Shown piece by piece: positions 51,066 through 60,189 of a DNA stretch of 64,000 bases. The position numbers were made by a program, and so were the translations under genes. How positions within the stretch are numbered: the stretch's first letter is position 1; each line of letters opens with the position of its first letter. The notes beneath the pieces were generated by a model. The model did no database searches. It had not been told where the DNA came from and saw only the letters and a program-made list of their open reading frames with translations. Source of the stretch: Streptomyces sp. NBC_00271 (lineage in GTDB: Bacteria > Actinomycetota > Actinomycetes > Streptomycetales > Streptomycetaceae); assembly GCF_036178845.1 (NCBI RefSeq), contig NZ_CP108070.1, positions 10,540,001 to 10,604,000 on the forward strand. Reading direction: 5' to 3'.

Positions 51066-51788
51066 CACTCAAGCCGTCGGGACCGTGTCCTGGCCTGCCC
51101 GGCGGGGTCCGGGCACGGCGGTGGGCAGCAGATCGAGCCCGTTGTCCGTGAGAAGCCTCGGTCTACGGCGCCATCAGCGCGGGCCCACCTTGCCAGGTGA
51201 GCGGCACCCGCCGGTGTCTGTACTGGGACGAACTCGCGCGCTCGTGACCTTTCGGCGGCGTGGCGCGGCCCTGTCTGCCGGCATGTCGGATGGCTGCTGC
51301 TGTACCTGGCGGGCAACGGGCGAGGCGGGTGGGCGATAGCTTTCGGGCAACTTGGCGGTCGGTGCGGACTCGTGGAAGCCGGAGCGGGATATCTGCAGGT
51401 CAGGCGTCTACGCGTTCACGGTTCCCGTGTGGTGTTCCCGTGGGAACATGACGGCGGGCTGAAACGGCTTGATGCGGGCCGGAACGGGTCGATACGGGCC
51501 GAAGCGGTGGACGTTTGTGCAGGTCGGCGGATAACCGCAGGTCAGGGCGTCGAATGGGGCCCAGTGCAGCGGGGTTCCCAGTGATGCCGGTGAGGAAGCT
51601 GAACCGGTTCAATCGCGCACGCTAAGGCAACCCGCCGAGCGGCCGGGCTACGCTTCCCGGCCGTTCTGCACGGGGCTGCTGCGGGGTGGCCAAGGGGCGG
51701 CCACGCAGCAACCATGGAGGCGGCTACGGGGCGGTTATGGGATCGCCCACGGGACCGTTGACACACCTCAGCGGGCGAATCTACGGTT
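51066..51788. other. Long intergenic region before the fusion gene
   Basis: No protein-like frame is seen in about 720 bp. GTTCCC-GT-GGGAAC at 51434-51447 is a perfect palindrome of LacI-box type. GATGCGGGCCGGAACGGG (51472) and GATACGGGCCGAAGCGG (51491) form a short imperfect direct repeat. The segment also marks the right edge of the copper block. Confidence 0.45.
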
Positions 51789-51804
51789 GCCGGAACGTTC
51801 CGGC
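51789..51804. promoter_or_regulatory. LacI-type operator
   Basis: GCCGGAACGTTCCGGC is a perfect 16-bp palindrome with the central CG step typical of LacI-family boxes. It lies 59 bp upstream of the fusion gene, whose downstream partner encodes a LacI-family repressor. Confidence 0.8.
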
Positions 51805-51862
51805 ACCCCTTGAGCCGGTCCCCCGCGCGCGTGCGGCGTGCCGAACGGAAGCGAGCGACCCC

Positions 51863-54859
51863 ATGGGTATCCCGTCCGCCGACTGGCTGGTGCGGCCGAT
51901 CGGTCCTGTCGACGAGGCCGAGGTGTCGGCGGTGCTCGCGGAGCGCTTCGGAGTGACGGGAACCGTCCACGACCTGGGCAGTCAGCAGGACCGCAACTAC
52001 CGCGTGCGTACGGAGACGGGGGACTACGTCCTCAAGATCGCCAACCCCGCCTCGGACCCGGCCGCGCTGCGCGCCCAGTGCGCAGCCGTGGAACGCCTGT
52101 CCGACGCGATGTCCGGGCTGAGGCTGCCGCGAGCCCACGCCGGCGTCGACGGCGAGGTGGTGCAGCGGCTCGGCGCGGGCGGCGTGGATCTCGTATGCCG
52201 TCTGCTGGACTACGTGCCCGGTGAGCCGATCATGGACAGCCGCTATCTCGCACCACCGGTCGTGGCCAGGCTCGGCGAACTCGCCGGACGGGTCGTGGCC
52301 GGGCTCGCCGACTTCGCGGGCGTGGAGCAGGAACGGCCCCTGCTGTGGGATCTGCGCAACGCGCTCACCGTCGTCGAGACGCTCGCTCCCCACCTGCCCG
52401 ACCAGGAACGGGCCGCTCGGGTACTGCGGGCGTCCCGGGCCGCGCACACCCTGCTGGAGCCGTTCGTGGACCGCCTGCCGGTACAGGTGATCCATGGTGA
52501 CGTCACCGACAACAACGTGGTCTGCGAACCGGCTCCGGACGGCCGCCGGATGCCGGTCGGCGTGATCGACTTCGGTGACCTCGGCCTCGGCTGGACGGTG
52601 GCCGAACTGGCGGTCACCTGCGCCTCCGTGCTCCATCATCACGGGGCCGGACCGGCATCCGTGCTGCCCGCCGTGCACGCCTTCCACATGGTGCGACCTC
52701 TCGCGAACGAGGAAGTGGACGCGCTGTGGCCGCTGGTCGTGCTGCGGACCTCCGTCATGGTGGTGAGCGGCCAGTACGACACTCTGTTGGACCCCGGCAA
52801 CAGTTACGCCTCGGTGGCGCTGGACCGCGAGTGGGCGATGTTCGATGCCGCGGTGTCCGTCCCGGCCGAGGTGATGACGGCCCAGCTGCGGCACGCCCTC
52901 GGCCGCCCGTCGGCGCAGCTCCTGCCGGTGGCCGAACATACGCTGCTGCCCGGTCTGCCGGACGACGTGGCGAGCCTCGACCTGTCCGTGTCGAGCGAGG
53001 AGCTGCACACGGGACGCTGGCTGGCGCCCGACGCCGAAACCGCCCTGGCCCGGGCCGCCCTGACGGCGGGCCACAAGGCGGTACGAACCCGGCACGGCGA
53101 GTTCCGGCTGACCCGCACCACCGTCGACGACTCCGTCCCCGCCGCGACCTGCGCACTCGGCGTGGAGCTCCACCTCGCCGGTCCGGCGGAGATACGGGCA
53201 CCCTGGGCGGGCACGGTCACCCGGCACGGCGACACCGGCGTGACGCTGCACACCGGAGGCCTGGACCTGCTGCTGGACGGCGTCGACGCGGAGGTCCAGC
53301 CGGGTCCCGTCGTCTCCGGGCAGCAGCTCGGGACGGTGGCCGCCCACGGGGGCGTACGGGTGCTGGGCGTCCAGCTCTTCCGGCCGTGCGCCACCGGGGG
53401 CCGACCGCCACGGTTCGCGCCGCCGGAACTGGCCGCCGGATGGCTGGAGGTGTGCCCCGACCCGACCCGCCTCTTCCTCGCCCCTGACGCCCCTGACGCC
53501 CCTGACGCGCCTGACGCGCCGTCCTCCGCTCCCGACGGTGTTCCGTTCTCCGCCCGCGACGCCCAACAGGCCGTCACAGAAGCGGAGTTGCTGGAGCGGC
53601 GTGAGCACTCCTTCGCCACCGTCCAGGAGCACTACTTCGAGACGCCGCCCCAGATCGAACGCGGCTGGCGGCACCACCTGGTGGACACCCGGGGCCGCGG
53701 CTACCTCGACATGCTGAACAACGTGACCATCCTCGGCCACGGCCACCCCGGGCTCGGCGAAGCCGTGCACCGGCAGTGGCAGCGGCTGAACACCAACTCC
53801 CGTTTCCACTACGCCTCGGTGGTCGAGCTCTCCGAGCGACTCACCGGACTCCTTCCGGCCGAGCTGGACACCGTGTTCCTGGTCAACAGCGGTTCCGAGG
53901 CCGTGGACCTCGCGCTCCGGCTCGCCTGGGCGGCGACCGGACGACAGGACGTGGTCGCGGTGGAGGAGGCGTACCACGGCTGGACCTACGCGAGCGACGC
54001 GGTGTCGACCTCGATCGCCGACAACCCGAACGCGCTCGCCTCACGGCCGCCGTGGGTGCACACCGTCGCGGCACCCAACTCCTACCGGGGCCGCCACCGG
54101 GGACCGCAGTCGCGGCGGTACGCTCCCGAAGCCGCCGCCAGGATCCGCGAACTGGCCGTCCAGGGGCGCCCCTTGGCCGCCTTCGTGTGCGAGCCGTACT
54201 ACGGCAACGCGGGCGGCATGGCCCTCCCCGACGGATATCTCCGGCAGGTGTACGAGGCCACCCGCGACGTCGGCGGGCTGTGCGTCGCCGACGAGGTCCA
54301 GGTCGGTTACGGCCGGCTCGGCTCGCACTTCTGGGGATTCGAACAGCAGGGCGTGGTGCCGGACATCGTCACCGTCGCCAAGGCGATGGGCAACGGGCAT
54401 CCGCTGGGCGCGGTGATCACCCGACGCGAGATCGCCGACGCCTACCGTACGCAGGGCTACTTCTTCTCCTCAGCGGGCGGTAGCCCGGTCAGTTCGGTGG
54501 TCGGGCTCACCGTCCTGGACGCACTGCGCGACGAGGACCTTCAGACCAACGCCCGTGAGATCGGCGCCCACCTGAAGGACCGGCTCCTCGAACTGGCCGA
54601 GCGGCACGCACTGATCGGCGCGGTGCACGGCTCGGGGCTGTATCTGGGCGTCGAGTTCGTCCGGGACCGCGAGAGCCTGGAACCGGCGACCGAGGAGACG
54701 GCCGCGATCTGCGACCGGCTGCGGGAACTCGGGGTGATCGTCCAGCCGACCTCGGACCGGCAGTGCGTGCTGAAGATCAAGCCGCCGCTGTGTCTGACCC
54801 GGCGGAGCGCCGACGTGTTCGCCGACGCGCTGGACGACGTACTGACGCACGGCTGGTGA
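51863..54859 (+). CDS. APH-kinase / M23-like / class-III aminotransferase fusion
   Basis: The protein is 998 aa in three parts. Residues about 1-330 are an APH-type phosphotransferase (VIHGDVTDNNVV catalytic loop, VIDFGDLGLG metal site). Residues about 430-530 resemble the M23-peptidase/biotinyl-like segment (IRAPWAGTVTRHGDTGVTLH). After an (APD)n linker, residues about 560-998 are a class-III PLP aminotransferase with VNSGSEAVDLALRLA, DEVQVGYGRLG and PLP lysine in TVAKAMGNGHP. The same three-part layout is known from the hydroxylysine-kinase plus AGXT2L-type phospho-lyase group, which phosphorylate an amino alcohol and then eliminate phosphate. The substrate is unknown. It is co-transcribed with LacI. 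Confidence 0.92.
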   Translation: MGIPSADWLVRPIGPVDEAEVSAVLAERFGVTGTVHDLGSQQDRNYRVRTETGDYVLKIANPASDPAALRAQCAAVERLSDAMSGLRLPRAHAGVDGEVVQRLGAGGVDLVCRLLDYVPGEPIMDSRYLAPPVVARLGELAGRVVAGLADFAGVEQERPLLWDLRNALTVVETLAPHLPDQERAARVLRASRAAHTLLEPFVDRLPVQVIHGDVTDNNVVCEPAPDGRRMPVGVIDFGDLGLGWTVAELAVTCASVLHHHGAGPASVLPAVHAFHMVRPLANEEVDALWPLVVLRTSVMVVSGQYDTLLDPGNSYASVALDREWAMFDAAVSVPAEVMTAQLRHALGRPSAQLLPVAEHTLLPGLPDDVASLDLSVSSEELHTGRWLAPDAETALARAALTAGHKAVRTRHGEFRLTRTTVDDSVPAATCALGVELHLAGPAEIRAPWAGTVTRHGDTGVTLHTGGLDLLLDGVDAEVQPGPVVSGQQLGTVAAHGGVRVLGVQLFRPCATGGRPPRFAPPELAAGWLEVCPDPTRLFLAPDAPDAPDAPDAPSSAPDGVPFSARDAQQAVTEAELLERREHSFATVQEHYFETPPQIERGWRHHLVDTRGRGYLDMLNNVTILGHGHPGLGEAVHRQWQRLNTNSRFHYASVVELSERLTGLLPAELDTVFLVNSGSEAVDLALRLAWAATGRQDVVAVEEAYHGWTYASDAVSTSIADNPNALASRPPWVHTVAAPNSYRGRHRGPQSRRYAPEAAARIRELAVQGRPLAAFVCEPYYGNAGGMALPDGYLRQVYEATRDVGGLCVADEVQVGYGRLGSHFWGFEQQGVVPDIVTVAKAMGNGHPLGAVITRREIADAYRTQGYFFSSAGGSPVSSVVGLTVLDALRDEDLQTNAREIGAHLKDRLLELAERHALIGAVHGSGLYLGVEFVRDRESLEPATEETAAICDRLRELGVIVQPTSDRQCVLKIKPPLCLTRRSADVFADALDDVLTHGW
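53480..53515 (+). repeat. 9-bp tandem repeat in linker
   Basis: Four consecutive GC(C/G)CCTGAC units encode Ala-Pro-Asp repeats between the M23-like and aminotransferase parts. Copy number can vary without shifting the frame. Confidence 0.9.
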
Positions 54860-55899
54860 CACGGGAGATGCCGACCCCCGGATCCGCGGCCGTGCCGGCG
54901 CCACGCCCCGGCACCCCGGCCACGATCGCCGACGTGGCACGGGCGGCCGCGGTCTCCAAGACCACGGCCTCGGACGCCCTGCGCGGTCACGGCCGGGTGT
55001 CGGGACCGACCCGGGATGCCGTGCTGGAGGCGGCCCGGCGGCTGGGCTACGCGCCCAACCGCAGCGCCCGCAGCCTGCGCACCTCCGTCACGGACACCGT
55101 CGCGCTCTACTTCCCGGAGTTCCTGACCAGCGCCGAGTACTCCATGGCGTTCGTGTTCGGAGTGGTCGAGCGTGCCGCGGGCGCGGGCCTGAACGTCACC
55201 CTGCTGTCCTCCGGCCATCTGCCGCAGCACGGCACGGCGCCACCCCAGGTGGACGGGCTGGTGCTGTGCGACCCGGCCCCCGAGGACCCGGTGGTCCGGC
55301 ACCTGATGAACACCGGGCTGCCGGTCGTGACGGCCGAGCGGTACGCCGGTGATGAGCAGCCGACCGGGGTGGTCCGATCCGACCACGAGGCGTCTATGAC
55401 CGAACTGCTGGACCATCTGCGCGACTCCGGTGCCCGGCGGCCCGCGCTCATCGCCTCCGAGGCCACCTCCGACTGGTCCCTCACCCTCCAACGGACCCAC
55501 GCCCGTTGGTGCGCCGATCACGGCGTACCCCTCGTCCTGCGCAAGGCGCCCGTCGGTGCCACCCCCGAGGTACTGCGAGGTATCGCGCGGGACCTGCTCG
55601 CCCAGGAACCCGGGACCGACGCTGTCGTGTGCGCTCCCGACGGCGCCGCCGCGGCCGTACTGCCCGAACTGCGCGCGGCGGGCCGCACGGTGGGCGGGGA
55701 TCTGCTGCTGGCGTCCTGCGTGGACTGCTCGGCGATGCGGACGGCGGAGCCGGCGATCACCGCGATCGACCTGCGTCCCCGCTCGATGGGAGCCGAATGC
55801 GCCCGCCTGCTCTGCGAGATCCTGTCCGGCCGGACGCCACCGGGAACCGTGCGCACCCTGCCCGTCGCACTGAACGTCAGGGCATCGACCCGCGCTTAG
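54856..55899 (+). CDS. LacI-family transcriptional repressor
   Basis: The protein is 347 aa. The GTG at 54856 overlaps the stop of the fusion gene (GTGA); an ATG at 54868 is a less likely start because its GGGAG is too close. The helix-turn-helix ATIADVARAAAVSKTTASDA with hinge LGYAPNRSARSLRT is classical LacI. The effector-binding domain follows (about 75-345). The nearest candidate operator is the palindrome at 51789. It probably represses the fusion gene until the substrate or a related metabolite is present. Confidence 0.93.
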   Translation: MTREMPTPGSAAVPAPRPGTPATIADVARAAAVSKTTASDALRGHGRVSGPTRDAVLEAARRLGYAPNRSARSLRTSVTDTVALYFPEFLTSAEYSMAFVFGVVERAAGAGLNVTLLSSGHLPQHGTAPPQVDGLVLCDPAPEDPVVRHLMNTGLPVVTAERYAGDEQPTGVVRSDHEASMTELLDHLRDSGARRPALIASEATSDWSLTLQRTHARWCADHGVPLVLRKAPVGATPEVLRGIARDLLAQEPGTDAVVCAPDGAAAAVLPELRAAGRTVGGDLLLASCVDCSAMRTAEPAITAIDLRPRSMGAECARLLCEILSGRTPPGTVRTLPVALNVRASTRA

Positions 55900-56245
55900 C
55901 GATGCCGACGAGGCCGGTGAGGGTGGCGAACGGCTCGCTCACGCGGCATCCCCCGTTCCAGCCGGGCCAGGGTCGCGCGGCCGCGTGCGACGATCTCGGG
56001 ATCGTGGTGGGGGACACCCCAGGAGATGGCGCTCACGGCATCGAGCGCGGCCAGACACCGAAGGGAGCGCTCCACCTTGTCGGTGAGCTCGCGGCCGTAG
56101 CCCTCGAAGAACGCGGCGCGCAGGTCGGGCCGGCCCACCCACGGGCCGCAGGCGAGGCGGACGATGTCGAAGACCACGGCATGCGGCCGGGCCCGCTCCA
56201 GATCGACCACCGCCGGCGTGCCGGGCCCGGTGTCGAACAGCCAAT
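55896..56245 (-). pseudogene. Phosphotransferase C-terminal fragment
   Basis: The minus strand reads NWLFDTGPGTPAVVDLERAR, PHAVVFDIVRLACGPWVGRP and TALDAVSA-type segments (LRCLAALDAVSAISWGVPHH), the C-terminal half of an APH-like phosphotransferase with the metal Asp in VVDLERA. Upstream of about 56250 the homology stops where the recombinase relic begins, so the HGD catalytic loop is missing. It overlaps the LacI stop by a few bases. Confidence 0.75.
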
Positions 56246-56311
56246 TGCGTTTCTTTCTCCAGGCTGTCCGGAGTTGTCGTCTGCCTTGCTCATGGATCTT
56301 CTGGGGGAGAA

Positions 56312-57281
56312 GTGTCGGATCGTTGGGGTGTCGCGTTCTACGACTTCCTGAAGCCGCCGCCGGGTCTGGGCGGGGGTGTGCTGGAGGGGGCCAGTCCGGG
56401 CAAGATCTCGGTGCCGGGCGCCGCCGGCGGAAGGGGAATTCGGCCGTCGAGCTCCCGTCGGCGGCAGGTGAAGCGGATGCTTCGGGTGCCCTTCGAGCAG
56501 TGGCGTGACGTCGGTTTGAGTGGCTACGGCTTCGACGGTGCGCGGCGGGCCGGATGGCGCGGACGGAACGAGGATCGCGACGTGGCGTTCGTCGACGGCC
56601 TGTACGGCACCGGGCTGCGTCTTCAGGAGTGGGGCAGCGTCCTTGACGTGGAGGCTGCTGCGCTCTTCGACTGCGCGTCTTTTCGCGGGCCTGGCTGGCG
56701 GCAGCGTGCCTGAAGGGGGGCGAAGGAGGGTCGGTGGTATCGGATTCCGCGAGCGGTGCTGCGTGAAGTCGAGGGTTACGCCGATCCATTGGAAGGCTCG
56801 CGGACGGAGGTGATACGCAGGGCCCGGCGTCGGGGCAGCTACGAGCGGCTCGCGTACCTGCGGGTGGTCAGCGGCTACAACACCCGAAGCCGTGTGTTGT
56901 ATGTGGAGGGCGGCGGCTCGCTGTCGGTTGGCGTTCTGAGCCCCGATGAGAGGCGTCTGCTGTTCCGTCGGGCCGCATCCGGACTCCAACCGCTGGCGGT
57001 GTGGCTGTCGCCGAACGGACTGCCGAAGAAGGTGAAGGGCTGGGAGGGACACGTGGTACGCGCTGTCGCTTTTGATGGGGCACGCGGACCCGTCCACGAC
57101 GCGTGACACATATCTGGAACCGTTCACCGCGCTCCAGGTCGACTACCTGATGGAGTTGCTGGACGGCGACGAGGCCAAGGGCATCGAAGTGTTGATCCGT
57201 ACCGTGGCCGAGCGGGGCGGGCGGACGCTGACGGGTATCGCCCGTCCTGGCGTCCAGCCGGCGGCTGCGGGACGCGCATGA
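56312..57281 (+). pseudogene. Tyrosine recombinase (phage-type integrase), deleted
   Basis: The GTG follows GGGGGAGA. The first frame reads VSDRWGVAFYDFLKPPPGLG and RNEDRDVAFVDGLYGTGLRL, QEWGSVLDVE, which is the start of the catalytic domain with its first Arg. A shift after about 56680 leads to VLREVEGYADPLEGSRTEVI and LSPNGLPKKVKGWE. At about 57040 the sequence jumps to LMGHADPSTTRDTYLEPFTA, LQVDYLMELLDGDEAKGIEV, the active-site Tyr segment. The HxLRH region is deleted. It cannot be active. Confidence 0.85.
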
Positions 57282-57671
57282 GCGCCGAGGGTGGGCATGC
57301 CCGGCGCGACGCCCTGCCGCCGTACATGCGGACCTGCCAGTGCCACGAACGAGGCTGCTCTTGGCATCCATGTCACCGCGGCTGCGCAGGGCCTGCTGCA
57401 TGAAGGCCCGCCGCGACGTGCACGACGCGGGGACCCGGCTGTGAAACTGGGCGATCAACGGTACTTGGGAGCGGGTGTTCACCGCCCTGCTCGCCCAGGC
57501 CGACGCTGGAGATGCCCGCCGGCCCTGACCGGCAGGCACCGCAGAGTCCCAGGACGGCGGCGCCCTCCCCCGGGAGACGGCGCCGTCCCAGCGCAGCGAG
57601 TGGCAGCCACGCCGGGACTGGCAGAGGATGAGAGCGCTGCTCCCGCGCCGTGCCGCTAAGGAGGCCCGGAC
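57282..57671. other. Junction region, no gene recognised
   Basis: About 390 bp between the recombinase relic and the FUSC gene. Frames are Arg/Pro/Ala-rich and unlike proteins. TAAGGAGGCC at 57657-57666 is the ribosome binding site of the FUSC gene. Confidence 0.4.
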
Positions 57672-59789
57672 ATGCGCTGGTGGTCGTCGCTGATCACGAC
57701 AGGACGGGACGGGCTACTCATCCAGCGGGCATTCGCCGCCCCCTCGGCGATCGCACGGGCCGTACTGGCCGTGCTGCTCGCCACGGTCCTAGGCCGGCTG
57801 CTGGACGACCCGGTCGCCGGGGCCATGACCAGCGTCGGTGCGTTCATCTGCGGCATCGGTACGTTGCTGAGCCCGCTGCGCCACCCTGCGGTGAACGCGC
57901 TCGGGATGTCCGCGGCCTTCAGCGGAATGGCGGTGCTGGGCGCCACGGTGCACGGCACCACCTGGCTGTTCCTGCTGTTGCTCGCGGTCACGGCGTTCGC
58001 CGCCGGGCTGTGGTGGACGCTGGGCGTCGCGCCCGGCATCCGGGGTTGCCTCGCGGTCATCGGGCTGATGATCACGGCCGATCTCGCTCCCGACGTACAT
58101 GGCGGACTGGTGATGGCCGGATGGATCGCGGTCGGGACCGGACTCACCGTTGTGGCGCAGCTGCTCCCGCCGTACGGTCCGCGGTTCGCCGCGCAGCGCC
58201 GTGCCCTCGCGGCCCTGTACCAGGCGCTCGCCGAGGCCTCGGTCGCGGCCGACTCCGCCGCCTTGGACCGGTCCGCTCCGTTCACGGCGGCCCGGCAGGC
58301 CCTGGACCTGCTGCCGCAGTTCAGCCGACCGGCGGCGGCGGCCATGTTCGGTCTGCTGGGAGAGGCCGAGCGCATCGGCAGAGCACTGCAGACCGTACGA
58401 GTGACGGTGTACGTGGCGGCAGCGGCAGGGAACCAGGAGGCACGGGACGGCACCGCGCAAGTGCTGGGCAACATCTCCCGTACGGTGGCCTCCGGCCGCG
58501 AGAACCGTACCCCCGAGGAGGTCTGGACCCTCCTGGAGTCGTGGGCGGCCGTCTCGCCCGTGCACGGCCCGTGCGACCTGGCCGCGCGGCTGCGGCTGGC
58601 CGAGCAACTGGCCCAGCGCTCGACCGAGGACCACCTCGGCGATGTACTGGAACCCCACACCGAGGTGCCGGGCCTGTACGCGGGCACACCCTCCGTGGCC
58701 CGCACCGCCCGGCGGATCCGGGCGCAGCTGCGTCCCCAGTCGCCGATCTTCCGCCATGCGGTGCGGCTCGCGGTGGGCGTGGTGCTCGCCGAGGTCATCG
58801 GCCGGTCGATCGGCGGGTGGGGCGGGCTGGGCATCTCCGCGCATGGCTTCTGGGTGGCCCTGACCACCATGCTGGTGCTCTTCCCCGGGTACGGGCACAC
58901 TATCGCCCGCGGCTGGGGACGGGCGGCTGGGGCCGTGCTGGGCGGTCTCTTCGCCTGGGTGTTGTCCCTGCCGCACTGGTCGCCCACCGGCCTCGCGGTC
59001 GCGTCGGTGGTGCTGGCCGCGGCGTCGTTCGTGACCCTGCGGACCGGGCAGCTGATGCTCAACCTGTGGCTGACCACCTGGATCGTCTTCCTGATCCACC
59101 ATGTCGGCGGGCTGCCCGGGCCCACTGCCTGGGCGCGCGCCGCCGACACGGTGGTCGGCGCCGCGCTCGCCGTACTCATCTTCCTGGTGTGGCCGACCTG
59201 GTCCAGCCGGCGGCTGCCGGGCCTGCTCGCGGAGTGGCTGCGGGTACAGGACCGGCTGCTCCCCGAGCTGCTGACCGGCTACGCCGACGTCGGGGCGACC
59301 GACCTGGCCGCCATCGACGAACTGCGGGCGCGGTCACGGCAGGTCAGGGAGCATCTGGAGATCTCGGTGGAGCAGGCGCACGCCGAGCCGGCCGAGCACC
59401 GCGGCCCCTGGTCGAGTGCGCAGCTGGAGCAGATCAGGACCCAGGTGTCCGCGGTCGCCGGATGTGCCACGCTGCTGGGCGAACACCTGCCGCGTACTGC
59501 GCAGGACGTCGTGCCGGAGCTGACCGAACTGGCCGATCCGCTGCACGAACACCTCGCCGCCCTGGCCCGTGCCGCCGCCGGAGCCGAGACGGTGGCCCCG
59601 GGGGCACTGCGGTCGGTGTTCGACTCCTTCATCGCCCGCTCCGGCCTGCTGGCTGCGGCGTCCGACGGCTCCGGCAGCGCCGCGACCAGCCGCGCCGTCG
59701 ACCTGAGCACCGCAAGCATCGACGCCGTCGAGGCTCTTACCGCCACCATTGCCTCCCGCCACCGCCCCCGTCGCCACGCAGCAGCCTGA
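57672..59789 (+). CDS. FUSC-family membrane protein
   Basis: The protein is 705 aa. Two blocks of membrane helices flank a long cytoplasmic region: about residues 20-165 (AIARAVLAVLLATVLGRLLD, FLLLLAVTAFAAGLWWTLGV) and about 355-520 (HAVRLAVGVVLAEVIGRSIG, ALTTMLVLFPGYGHTIARGW). This duplicated arrangement and the FPGYG..I.RG.GR.AG motif define the FUSC/YccS/aromatic-acid exporter group. The C-terminal 180 residues are helical and cytoplasmic. A TAAGGAGG ribosome binding site precedes the ATG. The substrate is unknown; aromatic acids or xenobiotics are the family guess. Confidence 0.9.
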   Translation: MRWWSSLITTGRDGLLIQRAFAAPSAIARAVLAVLLATVLGRLLDDPVAGAMTSVGAFICGIGTLLSPLRHPAVNALGMSAAFSGMAVLGATVHGTTWLFLLLLAVTAFAAGLWWTLGVAPGIRGCLAVIGLMITADLAPDVHGGLVMAGWIAVGTGLTVVAQLLPPYGPRFAAQRRALAALYQALAEASVAADSAALDRSAPFTAARQALDLLPQFSRPAAAAMFGLLGEAERIGRALQTVRVTVYVAAAAGNQEARDGTAQVLGNISRTVASGRENRTPEEVWTLLESWAAVSPVHGPCDLAARLRLAEQLAQRSTEDHLGDVLEPHTEVPGLYAGTPSVARTARRIRAQLRPQSPIFRHAVRLAVGVVLAEVIGRSIGGWGGLGISAHGFWVALTTMLVLFPGYGHTIARGWGRAAGAVLGGLFAWVLSLPHWSPTGLAVASVVLAAASFVTLRTGQLMLNLWLTTWIVFLIHHVGGLPGPTAWARAADTVVGAALAVLIFLVWPTWSSRRLPGLLAEWLRVQDRLLPELLTGYADVGATDLAAIDELRARSRQVREHLEISVEQAHAEPAEHRGPWSSAQLEQIRTQVSAVAGCATLLGEHLPRTAQDVVPELTELADPLHEHLAALARAAAGAETVAPGALRSVFDSFIARSGLLAAASDGSGSAATSRAVDLSTASIDAVEALTATIASRHRPRRHAAA

Positions 59790-60189
59790 AATTCCGCAGG
59801 GGCGCCGTCCGCCCGACCGTGAGTCTCCCTGCCGGGGGTGAGGTGCGAAGCCGGGCAGGCCCCGGTGATTGACGCCAGTGCACGGGCGGTGCGACGCGGT
59901 CCGGATACGCAGATCCTCATGGCGCCGCGCCACCGCGAGGCGCGGCGCGAGACGCCTGGATCCCCGCTGCGGCCTGATCACCGGGTTGGTCCGACTCCTG
60001 CGGTGCAGGGCAGGGGTAGTCGTTTCGCCGCCAGGGCGAAACGGCGTCCACTGCGCGACGGGGTGAGCGAACCCACCAAGATCGATCATCGCACCTTGTC
60101 GCCGTGCCGGGACCATGACCGGCTTGCCATCACCGGGGGACACGGCCTTCTACCGCAGGCAGCGACTGTTGTGGGAAAGGGTGGTGCGC
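59790..60189. other. Convergent intergenic region
   Basis: No gene is supported in 400 bp between the FUSC stop and the convergent GH15 stop. A hairpin at 60021-60043 is the only clear structure. A second stretch rich in CGCGCCACCGCGAGGCGCG (59924-59946) may fold as well. Confidence 0.5.
60021..60043. terminator. Hairpin between convergent genes
   Basis: CGTTTCGCC (60021-60029) pairs with GGCGAAACG (60035-60043) around a five-base loop. It stands between the convergent FUSC and GH15 genes and may end transcription from both sides. Confidence 0.65.

Noticed and set aside
51434..51447. GTTCCCGTGGGAAC palindrome as the main LacI operator
   Set aside because: It is over 400 bp from the gene start; the perfect palindrome at 51789 is much better placed, so this is kept only as a possible secondary site.
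51542..53977. An 811-codon minus-strand frame
   Set aside because: It is antisense to the kinase-aminotransferase fusion and has no protein-like motifs.
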